Source: Certhia americana (taxonomy: Eukaryota > Chordata > Aves > Passeriformes > Certhiidae). Taken from it: DNA of 64,000 nucleotides. The translations under genes were made by a program, and so were the position numbers. Below, in pieces: positions 1 through 14,494 of the stretch (the stretch's first letter is position 1; every line of letters begins with the position of its first letter). The notes under the pieces are model-generated. The model was given only the letters and a program-made list of their open reading frames with translations. It made no database searches and was not told the origin of the DNA. Where the stretch lies: the NCBI GenBank assembly GCA_018697195.1, contig CM031859.1, positions 51,646,261 through 51,710,260 on the forward strand, read 5' to 3'.

Positions 1-882
1 TGAGTCACAAAACAGTAGCAAAAATTCAACTTTTTTTTAATAATAGGATTTAAATCCTTGTCCAAAAAAATTAACATGGTACAATTTACAGGCAGAAGGA
101 ATTGTCCCTCTGAACTCTCAGAGAAGAGAACCCAAGACATGACACATCAAGATTGCTGGACTTAATCACATGGCCACATTCAGCACTGTCTTGGAGCCAA
201 AGCATTTGTACTTTATTGCAATTGATTATGATCCCTTCAAACAGAGGGACTACCACTGGGCTATTCATCTTTCTGTAGTATGTTGATGGCGCTTCAAAGC
301 GCATCACAAACATCACAAAGCGCAAACAAACACAGCATTGTTTTATAGGTTTAGGGATTTTCCTTTCCTTTCCTTTTTTCTTCTCAGGAGTCATTAGGTA
401 ATGACATTTCCACCTGCTGATGTCAATCAAGACACTTGTGTTGTGAAATGTTTCCTTGGGAATGCTGGAAAACCAATTGTGCTCCTATTTTCACACCTCT
501 AATTCCACTTATTTCAAAGTAGTGTTGATGCATTCTCTCTTCTCAAAGACTGACCAGGTGGACCCCCAAAAACAAAAGAAGGAGGAGGTGTTAAAAATAC
601 ACTTTAAAGTGTTTAAAAAGAAAAAAGATTTGTGATAATAGGAGGCTAAGTTCTTAACAGAGGCACTAGCAAGGGCTTTGTCTTCTGAACTTCTACTGAG
701 TATGCTTTACTAGGAACATTTTACTCATCAGTTATGTTCTGCAAGTAGAATGACAGCAATGTTTATACAGAACGTTGAATTTATTAAATGGGGATTTTAT
801 ATCACCTCTTTTATTATAAAGTGTAGAACATAACCTTAGTGGAAAAAAATATTTTACAGATAAATAAGATGAATATATTCTA

Positions 883-904
883 TAATAATAATATATTATT
901 ATTA
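883..904. repeat. 22-bp perfect AT palindrome
   Basis: The segment made of TAA/TTA units is exactly self-complementary over 22 bases, centred between 893 and 894. It sits in AT-rich intronic DNA. It is probably a by-product of an AAT-type microsatellite meeting its inverse rather than a functional site. Confidence 0.7.
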
Positions 905-1593
905 GACTAGGCAGTAGTAAACAAAAAAATTCTAACGTGAAAAGCTGTGCTTTTTATGGGTTTGGTTTCTTTCTTTGAAAGAGTGGGGATGGCATCTTAA
1001 CTGAATCAGCTTTGAAATGTAATGAACATAGATACACAAAAATGCTTTTAGTGGTGGTATATCAGCAGATAGTTTTCTTAGATTTAAAAAACAAATAAAT
1101 TCTTGTCCAAGATTATCTGTTTTTAAACTGCTACCATATCAGGGAAATTAAGAGAAAAAAACCCAACACTGTTTAGGGAAAGGGGCTCCCAATATTGGTA
1201 TGGTGCATTTTAAAACATAATTCTCTCTAAATTCAATCTATTCTCATATATCTTTCAGATCAAAAGGAAATGTTAGAGAACTAAAAATCAGAAAGTAAAA
1301 TGAAAGAGAAACAAATTTACTTTATTGCACATATCAATGAAAATATGAACCCTGTGAGATTAGTGGGTGGGGACACATTTAATAAATACTGATGAAATAA
1401 AAATTAATTTTAGTACAAAATTATTCTGTGGATGTTTTCATTTATCTGGCATTGAAAATTATCTAGGACAGAAGTTTAATACAGTGAGATGCTTGTGTAA
1501 TAAGCATGAATAAAATGGATTCATAAAATTCTAAAAGAGGAAGAAAGCTAAAAAATTGTGCGCTTCTGCCATGCTACGTTATCAATATACAGT

Positions 1594-1655
1594 GAGGAGG
1601 GAGAGGGAAAGGAAGAGGGAGAGGAAGAGGGAGATGGAGAGGGAGAAGGAGAGGA
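1594..1655. repeat. GAGGGA-type purine-rich simple repeat
   Basis: About 62 bases are almost entirely purine on the plus strand, with a single T near 1635. They consist of imperfect GAGGGA/GGAAGA units. The Arg/Glu-rich and Leu/Pro-rich ORFs across it are artefacts of the repeat. Confidence 0.8.
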
Positions 1656-4600
1656 CCTATTTGAGTAAACAATCCTATATAAATGGCGTAGGATTTTCGC
1701 ACCTTTTTACAGTTTATGTACCAGTAAGGAAAGGAAAGCCATGACACATATATCTGTTCTTTGACCTGAAATGGAAGCCAAATAGACACATTCATTTGTG
1801 CAGTATTTCAGTATATAGAAATCAAAATTTTTGGCAGGACTACAAATCATATGCTTTTCTGCCAAAGTATATGGATTTTCCACATGGACAGGTAACTAAG
1901 GTTTTCTTTTTCACAACAAACACATTAAAAACTTACTAAAATGGTTTCTTTTTTTTTTTTTTTTTGAAATTCAAGCTGATATTTTACATCTTCATCAGCA
2001 TTAAAGAGTTCAGAAATCCCCATTATTCATCTTGTTGTAAGAAAGGCATGGGGCATGCTCTGGGATTAGACCGTCAAAATAAACAGTTTTCATCTTTGTG
2101 ACTTACGGTGTGTGTAAATGTTTGCAGAGGGCAAAGGACAGTCTTCCACAATTTCAAGACATCAAACAAAGAATCAACCTCTAGCCAAGCACAACCTGTT
2201 TTAAATATGGGTTTGAAGAAAAAATGCTTTGACTGTGGGTCAGTGTTTCTTATGTCTCTGAAACGTGTATGGTTCTTTTCACCTGTGCCTCTGGTTCCTG
2301 TTAGAAAAATGTTACAAATGCGAAGTGGTGGATGAAAAAACAAGGCTCTGTTAGAAATCCCAGCATACAGTATGCCCTTCAAAAACTGGCATTGCAAGAG
2401 CTGTGGAAACAGAAGGACTAGCTTGCATTTGAATTTTACTTTGTTTCTTTGTCCAGAAAGAATTTGCATGGCAATATTTAGTTTTACTAAGAAGAGCAAA
2501 TTGGAGAAAAACAAAATTTCCCCAGCCATACTAAGTGATTCCACTAAATGTTTACTTATACATTTTTTCCTGAACATACTTCTACTTCAGTAAGAATGAA
2601 ATGTGCACAACAGAAAAGCATGGATCCCCAGACCTTTATCTTGGGGATTGATTCATAAATTAAATTGTGTTTATGCCTGTTTCTATGAAGGAATGAATTT
2701 CATTCATGATATGCATAAGGCCAAATTTCCAGACTCCATGAGATTCCTGAACAAGCCTGAGAGACTGGCACATGCTACATACCTGGGAGACACAAAAAGG
2801 CAGACACCAGAGCAGTCTGTAGACCAGGGATGAAAACAGCTGTCTGAGAATGCTGGCTTTCCTCTATGCTTAGGTTTCTGGATGACACCTAAGCCTCAAC
2901 CTTCCTTGCCAAAGCATTTCCTTTTGAACAAGGGCTGCACCTCATCTCTCAGACCTTGTACCTGCACGACTTTGCGTAGCCCAAGTAAAGATACCCATGG
3001 CCCCAGGGTTTCACTGGAGCTGCTGATGGGTGTTGTGTGTACTAGCAGCCATAACACGGTGACCCTCTTCCTACACAATGCACTAATCACAGCCTTATTG
3101 TGAAAAACATGTGAACCATTCACCTTGGGTTAATTGCTATGTCACTGGTGGAATTCAGCTCCAGATCAAGGAAGAAAAATGTACATAACTACATGTATCT
3201 ATCAGCAAGTTTCATATGTCCTTGCTCTGATTACAGTCAGGAACCCCCCACAATGCAGTTAAAAACTGCATCCAGCTAATTACAAAGTGCTTGGCTCTCC
3301 AGGCACCACCTAGAGTAGAGAGCAGGGTGGAAACTTACATATAGAGGTGTAGCTCACATCTCTAACGTGGCTACCTAAGCAAAGGCACCTCTCTCTGTGG
3401 CTCTGCTGTACCAGGCAATCCATCACTGCAGCATGCTGGCCCAGCTTTGAAGAGACACACATGCCATTTTCTTCTTCCCAAACAAATATTCCAAATTTGC
3501 TCTTTTTGGAAGTAGTTTCAATTCCATTAAAGCAAATGGAGCTGTATTTCCTTAAACCACACCAGTGCATGTCCCAGGAGGTCTGTCTATCCCAGTCCAG
3601 ACATTTTAAGACAGGACACAGGCATCAAAATATACATGCAGTGCAGGAGCTGGGCAAACAGCAGCGCAGCCAAAAGTATGCTTATAGTGTGGGTTTGAGA
3701 AAGGAAACTACTTAGCACTGCCTAATGACTGAAGTCAGCTAGAAAAACTAAATGCTCTGTCAGGAGTCTTCATACCAGAGGGGAGGTTTTGTGGTTACAT
3801 CTGAATGACACAATGTGTTGAGAGAAACCCAAGCATGATATTTTGGTTAGGGGTGCATACAATGTATACACACATAAAACATTTGTAAAGTATTTTTAAA
3901 ATCAACAAATTAGTGCCTCAGACTATCAGGTTATTACACTTGTGCTGTACCTGCAGGGTGAGAAGCTGCATTTACATTTGAAAATTGCAAATACAAATTA
4001 CATTTGTACATCTGAAAATGCATTTACTTTTGACAAAGTTATGAAAAATATGATGGCAGAACTTGGCAATGTGTCTTTTGAAATAAGCTGGAAGGGCCCA
4101 TTAATTTGAAGTTGTTAACATAATGGTTTATGCCATTAAGTATCAAATCTCTTTTTGTAATTACAGAAGAGATCACAACCAACAAACAACAAAATTGTGT
4201 TTAGGTGCTCAGGAAAAACAAATTAGTTTAATCTGCAGTCCACAGACATTTTAGAGCCATATGTTACTGTTGCTTTTGTTATTTTTGAAAGCTGCTATGA
4301 TTTATTACTCTAAACATATAGCGACAAATTGAAAACATGGATTAAAATGTCTCTTACTTGACCTTTTCAGAGCTATCCCATGAATATAAATATTTATTTT
4401 ATGGATTCTACAGCTGCTGATCAAGTTATATATTCTGAAAAGTATTCTTCACATTATTATTCCACCATTCAAATTACATAGTTCCACGATAAATTTTGTA
4501 GGCATTTTATGCTAATAGGCACCTTACAGACTGTTGTATAACCCCCATGAACTCACACTGCATGAGTGGTATGTAGAGGCATATGATCATTTGTAACTTG

Positions 4601-7600
4601 GTGATCTTTCCACTATAACAATATAAGAAATCCCCTCTGGCATCAATTGTTCACCAGAAACAAATCTTAACTTCTATTTATTCGTTCAGAGATGAGAAAT
4701 CAGTCAGCTATTGTGAATAAAATAGGAACGCATAGCAACAAACCCAAAACAAACAGTTTCCACTTTCCCTTGGAGTTTTATTCCTGTTCCCATTTGTAAC
4801 ACTTTTATTCTTAGCCTTGCCCTTATTTCTCTCAGACACTGCAATCTCAGTGAGGACCTGAGTTGTCTTCACTTGGCACATAGCAAAATAAAAGATAGTA
4901 CTAAGCTGCAGTGATTGAAGACAAATAATAGAAGCATACTGTCCCAATGCAGCTACTAAATTATGGTGTGGATTTCAGCCTATTCTCCCATCTATGCCTC
5001 ATCTGGTTGATCCATGGAGGGAGAAAAGATTACTTAATTGTTTTTCAGTGTGTATGTCTGCTGTACAATCAAACACACAACCAGCAAAACCTTACACTTG
5101 TGCAAAGAATTCGTGAGGTTATCAGATTTTTAAATCCTTTTCCTTCAAGGCAGTGAAAACAGTTTGGTGTCTCTATGCTGGTTAATATTATACTACTCAT
5201 TAGAAAACTACTCTAAATTCCCATTTATTATAACTACATCAGTTTACCAATGAACAAGAACAGGAACACCTTCTGGGAGTTCTTGTTTCAACTTCCCTAG
5301 AAGAGGGATTTCTAGAAAACCTCTATTTTTCAAATTTTACTCTAAGTTTTACTTACCCTGTGTTTTCTGTGTCCTCAACAAGTTGTGACCTGCACAGAAT
5401 GCATCACCTCCCTCTGTTATTCCCACAAAACTGGGGCCTCCAATATGCAATTTACAGATTTAGCCCACAGAGTGTCTTCTAAATGACATTTATCCAAAAT
5501 GCTTTTCCAAGTGCTTTCAGTCATCCTGAATATTTCTCTGCCTTGATAACCATCTCAGATGCTTTTGCTTGTTCTGTCTGTGGCCTTGTTTATAAAGATA
5601 TTGTGCAGTAAGTCAGGGAATGAATTTACAGCTCCTTGCCACTAACTCTCACTGAAAACACCCCTACAGCACACTTAATTGCCTTGGTTTGAAGCAACTT
5701 AATCTCCTCTCAATGCCACGTGAAATATCTAATACTTTCTGCAAACTGAGTAACCACAAAAGAGGGCATGCAGGAAACCAAATTAGCTGCAAATTCACAG
5801 CCGAACACACTACTTTCTGCAGAAAAGCCATCCTTTTCAGTTATTTCTTTGCAACTAGGTCGTGGTGATGATACACCAGCATCCCTGAGAAGAAGTTTCA
5901 TTTGCTCTTCCTGCTTTCACTTTCACAGTCATGACTGTAGTGCTGGTGTCTAGTCAGTGAGAGAATCTTATTATAGTAACATCCAAATGTGACACACAGC
6001 AAGGATTAAAGTGTTATCCAACTTGTAAATGCATAGGCAGGCTCCCTGGAAACAGAATTCAGACTGATATTTTCATTTTCAAACCTGTATTTTTCTCCAT
6101 CTGAGCAGTCAATTGAGCATCTTCCTTTCTAAGTAAGATCCAATTATAATGAGAGCTTGGATTGACAGGAAACATTATTATAACTGAATGAGCTGTCAAA
6201 TCCATGATTAATAAGGTTTCTCATTTAGGTTCAACAATAGCAGCATTAGACTACTGCCATATTATTATTCAATAACTCATAGCATTCATAAGAAGGTTTA
6301 TTTTCTGTTTCAGAGGGTAGACCAAGATGTTTCACATTCAGCTATTCATATGGGCAGAAATGGTTTCAATATTTCATGAGATGATTTTATTTCTGCTTTT
6401 TTCTGAAGATGCAAACTAATGAAAAGCCTTATGCAAAATCTAGGCCTCCTGTTTGAGGATTTAGTTTCTGTTTTCCTTCTAGATCCCATGTTTTTGCATC
6501 CATATTCCTATTGCTTGAACCATGAGACCAGAGAGGGAGTATGAATAGTGTAGGAGGTTGATAGCCTGGGTGTTCACACCATCAAATGTTGATGATATGG
6601 AGTAAGAGTAGGAGGCAAATCAAGACCTCTCTGGTCTGTGTGTTCAGTGAGGTGCAAAGAACAGATAAAACCCAGATATTTCATATTAGCCACCATGTAT
6701 TAATGTATTCAGCTGGCTCCAATGGTGTAGATTTTTTTACATTACACTGCTTTTTGTTTTTATATGAGAGACAATGAGGGCAGGATAGTTATGAATTACG
6801 ATATTCACAAGGAGATAAGAATATTTTAAGAAAGTGCTCACCCTCAGCATTTTTGTATCAAAAGTGCAATTCCCTCCATCCTACATAAATTCTGCTTTCC
6901 CATCCCATTTCACAGTTTGATAGAATGTAACTGGATATTCTGTTTTTCTGTTTCAGTAGTTCTCAATTTCACCTTCCTAGCTTAGCTCCTTAATCCACTC
7001 TTCCACCCAAACGGAGGTGCTGCTCCATCATTGCAAGTTGTATAAATGATGTGTCAGGTTGACTTCAAAAAATAACCTTTTAGTCCAGCATTTATTTATA
7101 CATTATCAGTTATGTCTGACTACTTTTTATAAAAGTATGATGTATCAATATAAGATGCAGATATATAGATATATACAGACAGAGAGCTAGTTGGTTAACT
7201 AGCATGATGTAACTTTTACTGTAGCTATCTTTTCCCCTCATTTTCTTCCCTTGCTGACACCTTTCACAAACTAATCGTTAACATGCAATTCTTAGTTTAA
7301 TGTTATCATCTGTCAAGGTCCCACAAGCTGGGGAAATTTATGGAGGCATTATAAGAAAAGTCTGACTTTCCATCCATAACTCTTTTGTCTTGAAACTAAC
7401 TGCTGCCTTCTGTAAGCCAACTGATGAAGACAAGGCTAAAGACACCAGATATCCCACAGCAGATGCAGAAGACAAGCACAAAGACCTGGGTCTACTATTA
7501 GAATAAACTATGAAGTGGTCAACAAAAGACTGATCCTTCAAAGATGTTAATGAGCCCCAGGGTTATTACCTTGCTATGGTATAAGTTATCAAATAAATTA

Positions 7601-7879
7601 TTCTTTCTTGTTTCTTCTTCTTTCAAATACACACATTTCAGAATCCATCTGTGCTAGACAACTGTCACTTGGTTTTTTCACCTCTTTTGTAGATTAACTT
7701 CCAGGTAAAAAACTTTAAACCAGGCTAAAATGAACTAATCTCCAGTAATTCCATTGTTGATATTATTTTTATGATAATACTGTTGTTGCTATTGCAGTAA
7801 CCAATGAACAAAATGCTGCATACATTAAAAAAATGCTTCTTGTCTATATAAATATCCAAGATGTGAAAATGAAGCATCG

Positions 7880-7958
7880 TGTCCCATTTCACAGACAGAG
7901 GAGACGGCTACATGAACAAGTTGCCACCTAGTAAATGAGCATGGATTTACAGCTCATT
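7880..7958 (-). mobile_element. MIR-like SINE fragment, 5' piece
   Basis: On the plus strand the run CCCATTTCACAGACAGAGGA, then an AAGTTGCC, a CTAGTAAATGAGCA and a GGATTTACAGC segment, follow the order of the reverse complement of the MIR consensus. The accepted motifs are CCCATTTTACAGATGAGGAA, ACTTGCCC and CTAGTAAGTGGCAGAGCCGGGATT. The match is diverged and has a gap where the usual GGTCACACAG would be. The match is judged from memory of the consensus. Confidence 0.4.
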
Positions 7959-8104
7959 TAATACTCCATGGCAACTGTCTGTGTGGTTACTGCTCCAGAG
8001 TAAATGTGAGGTAGCTCTGACCCTTACTGAAAGTGAGGCAATGCATCTTGCGTTTACCTGAGCTTTAAGCATCCATATAAAGTAACTAATGAGCTGTAAA
8101 TCCA
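7942..8104. repeat. 17-bp perfect inverted repeat with 129-bp spacer
   Basis: The arm at 7942-7958 (TGGATTTACAGCTCATT) is exactly complementary to 8088-8104. The left arm is at the 3' edge of a MIR-like piece. The right arm lies about 50 bases before a second MIR-like piece. The arms could be the ends of a small inverted-repeat element, or the same ancient repeat segment in two orientations. Confidence 0.7.
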
Positions 8105-8149
8105 CAATCCCTCTTCACACCTGGCAGTTTCTTCAAGTATCTGGAGGCA

Positions 8150-8252
8150 GTGATATTTATGTGATTTGCCTGTGGTCACTGAAGCAGCATTTACAGAAGT
8201 GGAGATGAAAACCAGACCTACTGAGCTCCCGCAAACCCCTCTCCTCACATGG
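8150..8252 (-). mobile_element. MIR-like SINE fragment, 3' piece
   Basis: The plus strand reads GTGATTTGCCTGTGGTCACT, followed by a GAAGTGGAGATGAAAACCAGA stretch with base order like that of an inverted MIR (GTGACTTGCCCAAGGTCACA, then AGTGGCAGAGCTGGGATTNGAACCCAG). Divergence is high, consistent with an old CORE-SINE. The ORFs across it are not genes. Confidence 0.45.
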
Positions 8253-8917
8253 CCAGAATTTTGTTGTAGAACTACTGTTCAATTGCTTGGCACATTTCCC
8301 TTCAAATGACGGTAATTCACAAGCAAACTCAACCACTTTTTCCTCATTAATACTGCAGAACATTCATTTACCACTTATGCAAAACAGATGGATCCCTAAA
8401 AGTACCTTCCAGATACGGTTTCTTCATTTCACACAGAAAATATTATTTACTTTTCAAAGACTCTTAAATTTAAAAGTGATGCTTTGGGGAATAGCTTTAT
8501 CCTGGTTTATTAATCAGATTTCAACTCTAGGTAATTAGGAGTCCAAACTAGAGCAGTGTCTAGGCAGAGTTCATCAGCAATGCTGCCCACCAGGGTGGCC
8601 CATGGCATGCCACAAACTAGCAAAAAGCTTTCTTTATTTTCCTTTTTTGTTCCCCTGGTGACTCCTATTAAGTGACCCTCTACTTAGACTCCATCACAAA
8701 AGTTCAGGTGGACTATTGATACAAGCCGCTGCCTACAGTAATTGCAAGCCTGGGATCACTGCTCTGGTTTTTCAGTGGCACTACAGGAATCACAACAGAT
8801 TTTAATACCCACAAAAAATATACAATAGAGTGAATTTTTACTCCTCTTGTTATTCTGTATCAAAAAAGGAAAAGCTGAACCACTACATGACAACATACTG
8901 CCATGACATCTATTTAA

Positions 8918-8993
8918 TGTATATCTATTATCTATATTATCTATATCTATTATCTGTATCTATCTATATCTATATTATCTATATCTATTTAAT
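8918..8993. repeat. TATC/ATCT microsatellite
   Basis: Imperfect ATCT and TATATCTAT units cover about 75 bases. A plus-strand ORF rich in Tyr and Ile across it is a product of the repeat. Confidence 0.8.
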
Positions 8994-11900
8994 AATAAAA
9001 TTGTTTTGTGTCCTGAGTATTTGTTGTTAAATACCATAAAAAAGTTCAGTGTAAATTATACATCTCTATGCATAAAGAAAAGAAAAATTGTGGTAGACAC
9101 AACAAATACATTATTTTTTAGCCCTTAAAAGTTCCGTCATCATATTTTTCATGCCATGTCTATGGACTAACACATTCAAAAAGTAAAGAAGGAAAACCCA
9201 AGGCTTGGACAGTCATTACAAATTTTAATGGATTTGATGAATCTCTCCACAGTGCTATCTGTTTCTTGATAATCGTTCAATTCCTTACCGCAAGGACTCT
9301 CTGGAAAATATGAACCATTGCTACAGGTCTTTTAGGATGTGACCCTGCTGTCACGCTGACTGTAACTTTCTCATTTCTTTTCATGGGGTGTATATTTCAA
9401 AGCATAATCCCAACCTTCTGGCATGCTTTCTTTACAAGGATGCTCAGTTGACAGTACTGCCAAAGCTTGAATTTCATGAAAGAATGCATATTGTGAATGG
9501 ATGATGTCAGTGCTGTCCCTTACACTGACCACATACAACACTTAAGTGACTTTAGTGAAGCTCCTTCTTTTTCTTTTTTTTCCCCGTTATTTTTTAGCAG
9601 TGGCTATATCAACACTAGTTGATTACACAGTGCCTGGAAAACATCCCTGGACTTCATTTCAACCTGTGCCAACTACCTCTTTCCACACAGTACCCAGGCA
9701 TAATCTGGTGCTTAGAGCACCCCATTCCTGCAAAGAAGGGGACCAAAGGGTTATTAGCAGGGACACCAGCCACCCCACACCAGCTGGCCTTCAGAGCCCA
9801 GAAAAGTTCCTGAAGGTGTTTGAGCAGGGATGGGGTCAGAGAGCCTGGGAGCTGCCCAGAGCTCCAGCAGCTGGCTCTGTGGCATCCTTGGGAGCTGCTT
9901 GGCAGGTCACTGCCACTGCTGCAGATGGGCACTGCAGAAGTATGGGGACTGGCTTCCTGCTGGAAATCTGCTGCACTTTAGATTATCTCTGGCCATTTTA
10001 AACTGGAAAACTCAAGTGATTTTCAAACAGAATTCCAAAATACAGTTCATAACAGGTAGTTCTTCAGCAGCTAGCTATCCATCCACAAATTTAATTTTCC
10101 AACTTTCTTGCTGTGAGGAGAAGGGCAAACAGTGAAATGCAGCCTGCAGAACAGCTTTGTGGGAAGTCAGGCTTCTTGGAGGCCCAGTTAAAAAAAAAAA
10201 GACATTTCTGTGCCTCCACTCCCCAATTTCTATTTTTTTAAGAGTTATTCTGCTGCAGTGTTTCTTGAATTTTAGATTTTTTCTTCTACTTTTTCTGTCC
10301 TGCTTCATAATTATAAATAATTATATGATTTTGTTATACTATGTGTTTTATTACATTATGTGCTTTCTGTGAAGCAAGAAAAAAAATATGCCAACCAGTT
10401 CTTTCCTTACTGACATCAATGGCTTTTGGCTCACAGACTCTGTTCAGGATTTTCCTTCTTATCAAGGGTTCCATATTTTCATGTGGTTCAATTTTTTATT
10501 TCTTCTGGGCATCCTCTTTATTTTTATATTTCTTTCCTCTTTGTTCTGCAAGTAATTAATTTTTAGCTCTAAATTAAGCAATTTGCTTTTAACCAGTTGG
10601 CATTTTCATCAGTCAGCATATCCAAATGTTCATCTGTACCTTCCTTAATTCCATGTACTCTATCAGCATTTCCTGTATCACTAATGCCGTTCTGCAATGA
10701 GACTTACACCTCAGATTGCCCTGCTGTTTCTTCAGGCAATTGTGTACTGCCTGTCCTTCTGGCAGGCACACTGATATCTTCCCCACTCTATTTCAGTTTT
10801 GAGACTAACATCAAACCACAGTAAGTGCCTACTGCAGACTTGACAATTCTTTGTGGAAATTATAAGCTTTTAGTATTTTTTAAAAGAAAAAGAGAATACT
10901 GAGAATATCAGGAAAAATGCAGTCCTTTATAAGCTCGGGCTTTAGGGTTTCCAGTTCCTCTAACCCCTTTCTGTTGGTTCATTCAGAGTCCATAGGGTAC
11001 CCTGCAGTCCTGGTTTCCAGCCAACATTGTTTGGTTTCTTCTGCAGAAAACCCCAGGATGTAAAGTGAGATGGCACACATGTAGACTTCAGCTCAGTACA
11101 CTATAAGGATGTGGATAGGCTTTCCAGAAAATGGTCACAGCCCCCCAGATCCAAACACAGCTATAAGTATCAGAGCATCCATACAAAATCCTTCAGCTTG
11201 GACTGTCCAGCCAACAAGAAAATTAAACTGCTTGACACTTGTCAGCACCTACATCCTGTTCCAGCTTCCCCTAAGATCCTAGCATATCCTATGCTGAGGT
11301 TTGGAATACAGCTGCTGGGGAAGGCAACAAGAGCCTGTGTGTAGCTTGAGATGTCCCTGCAGCTGCCACTCCTTTTTGCCTGTGACCTCGGCTTCAGCTG
11401 ACTGCATGAGAGAAGAGCAAGAAATGGAGATGTGTTGGGAAGAAGCAAGGAACAAGAAAAGGCAAGTCTGTTGAAAGCAGTACAGGGGACTGGGGAACCA
11501 GCATCATATAGGCTAGGGGTGGGATTAAAGGTACATGAAAAGTGCAGCATGGGGGGTCCCAAACAAACGGGGCTGGGGGAAATCAGGCATGTGTGCCACA
11601 GGATGGGGTTTAGGAGGAAAAGGAACCGATGGCATAGTGTGGACGTGGTTCTTGGAGGAGTGAGAGGCTGCAGCACACAGACTTGGAGGGAATTGGGGCC
11701 TGATTCACCTGGTAAGGCTGTGGTGGGGATGGCATTTTGAGACATTTTATGTCTCAATGACAGTATGGGGTGGTCCTCAATTTGTAGAGCTGTACTTCCA
11801 AGCTTCACATGTTATTTATTAGGGACTTACAAAGCTACAGGAAAATGATAGGGAGAAACGATAGATAGGATGTGAGGAAGGAGGGGAAAGAGGGTGGAAG

Positions 11901-14494
11901 ATGAGATTCCAGAGAGTGGGAAACATCCTCTTCTGTGGGGACAGGAAAAAAAGAGAGGAAGAGGAAACACAGGTGCAGCAGCAGCAATCACAATACTGCA
12001 TATGTCAGAGAGAAACCCTCCTCCCTATGTTTGCATATGCACATTTCTGCATCTGCTAATGAACCTCTTTTTTCTTCCTCATTTCTAGAGCCAAAAGACT
12101 GTTAATTCCTGAAGTCTGTTCTTACCTTTTCTTTCCTGGCTGTCCAGCGTGCATTTTCTAATATGCTTTTGTTTAAGAAGGTTAGTTTCTTGCTACACAG
12201 CAGAAATATTTGTGTTAAATCTACTCTATAAAGAAACCAAAAATGTGAAAAATGCTCTGGAAGCAGAAAAGAGATAGTTATGAGGAAGGAAAGGAGACAG
12301 TACAGGAAAACTCATTTGCTGAGAAATGCAGCTTATGTCTTATCAACTTAATTCCAGATAAGTCTTCATTTTGCTGTGAAGACAGATGCGATAAATATAT
12401 TAATGGCAGATTTCGATAGCTGAGTTTGTAGAACTGCAAAGCCAGATGGAAGTGATAATTTTTCTTTCATTTTATTTTTGAAATAAAAAGCAAGAAAGCA
12501 AGAAAGTTCTCAGTATCTTAACACCGTAATGACTTTTGAAAGGATAATGGACCTTAGCACAAAATGATGATTAACTATCATGCCCTGATGCTCCTATTTT
12601 ATTAAATTCCAGTTTCCTTGGCTGGAATTCTCTCAGCTTTCTTGCCAGAGATGAGCAGATTACCACTTGTGACTGACTTTTCCAGTTCCACATTCATAAA
12701 GTTATTTAGCAGCAATCCAGCTGGTGGATATTTTACTGATTCTACTGTTGCTCAGGTTAGATACATGACTAAACAGACCATTGATAATAGCATTGGATGG
12801 AGCTAACCTCTTTTACTCAGGAGTGAAATACTGCCTTTTTTGTCCCTTAAGTAGTGCCCTTATGGTCTTAGGCTAAATTGTGACTTTCCATGCATTAAGA
12901 TTGCATTTAACAATATTTGGTGTGGACCCTTTGTTTCAATTTAATGGAAAACCATTGAAGGACATAGATTAACATCTTCTTAAATGAGTAGAATATTTAC
13001 TGCTTGAACTGATAAGAAAAAAGAAAACTAGAAAATTTTTCCTCCTTGAATCCTCTTGAAGGAGAGGAAACAATAGGTTTCTGAGCAGGTAGAAAAGGAA
13101 ATTTTAGAAAACTATTTTCAAGGAAGTTACTAAGAGAAAACTTGGTTTATCATATATGCAGTAGTTTTTATAATGTGTGGAAGAAACAAATACATCTGGG
13201 TTGTTCCCTTCGTATGTATTTTCCTTTCAAGAAAGTGAGATCCTGACAAAGTACTCTGACAGCAACTTCTCCGCAGCAATGACTTGGCAAGAGGAGGGTT
13301 ATATTAAGTCATTCTCACTCTCTAGATAAGCTCACAAATCAGAAACTGAATAACCATTTAATTCTACATGTCAGTTAAAACCCCCTCTGAAATTCATTCC
13401 AATGATTCTATCAAAGAGAATGTAGATTTCTGGTGAATTTTATAATACATTTTACCATGAGACAAAGGATACAAATTATTATGTCGTTCCTGTCCTCATC
13501 TAGGTGTGCTTGTGGGTAGAGGTATTGCCTATTGGATAAATAAATATCTGCTATTGGCTAGTAATATTAAACATCTGTTGTATGAAGTATAAGATTATTT
13601 TCATCATTCAATACAAGCTATTTTTTTCATTTGTTTAGTTTACGCATTTTCTTGGGATTTATCTTTTTTAATTAAATTAGCAAGTAATACAAAATTGAAA
13701 ACATATGTGGTCTGGATGTTTTCTACACAAACAAAATGTTCATATGTGAGAGGGGAAGGGAAAGTCTATGCTGTGCTGTGGAGGGGAGAGATCCCAGGTT
13801 CTGGAAGTGAAAGCTGTATCAGCAAGAGCTGAGCAAACTTAATTAGCCCTGTGAAGAGACTGAGCAGAGTGCTTGGTTAATGCAGCTGTTTCATGTTTGA
13901 GAATTGATCTGCTGTTTCTGGACTTTGCTGAACTGTCCCTGCAGCAATTGCACCTTGCACACAAGCAGAGGCAGTTCTCTCAATCCTCTGAGATTCCACT
14001 CCATGCTGGATGCCAGTCTCATACAATCCAGTGACTCACATGACCAAAAGTATGCAGTGAAGCAAGCAGTCCTGCTCTTGGACCCAGAATTTCCTTACCA
14101 AGGTCAGAGAACAGCAGGAAGAGACATCTGGAGGCACTCTGCCCTCACAGCCTTGCTGCGAGCTGAGGCGATCAAAGCACAAGCTGCAGCTGAAGGTGAC
14201 CCATGCTTGCAGAAAATCCTCAGGTATTAGCAAAAACCCACAAATCTTAGTCCTATGTTGACCCATGGAGCAGCAGCAGCATTTTATCCTGGAGTTCCAA
14301 ACTAAGCAGAGCTACCCAACTGGTGTGCAGGGAAACAATTCACCACTCTCCAGCAAGCAGCCAGAGCTCCCAAAGCATCAGGCAGGGAGCTGCCTGAAGG
14401 AGGAGGGTGGCAACTCATGCGGCACTAAAGCTTATCCCAGGCTGCCACCTTGTCAGGCTTAAGTTCAGCTCATTAGGACGCTCATCTGTTATTT

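Noticed and set aside
86..430. 114-codon minus-strand ORF near the left end, considered as THEMIS 3' coding or UTR
   Set aside because: There is no similarity to the expected lysine- and acid-rich tail and no acceptor supporting the frame.
2074..2577. 167-codon minus-strand ORF, considered as a THEMIS terminal exon
   Set aside because: There is no resemblance to the THEMIS C-terminus or any other family I know.
9546..10001. 151-codon plus-strand ORF
   Set aside because: It lies in a moderately GC-rich patch, with no domain and competing ORFs in other frames on both strands.
11242..11808. 188-codon minus-strand ORF
   Set aside because: It has Ser/Pro/Leu-rich low-information composition, no recognisable domain and no splice or promoter context. 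It fits chance in a locally GC-richer patch.
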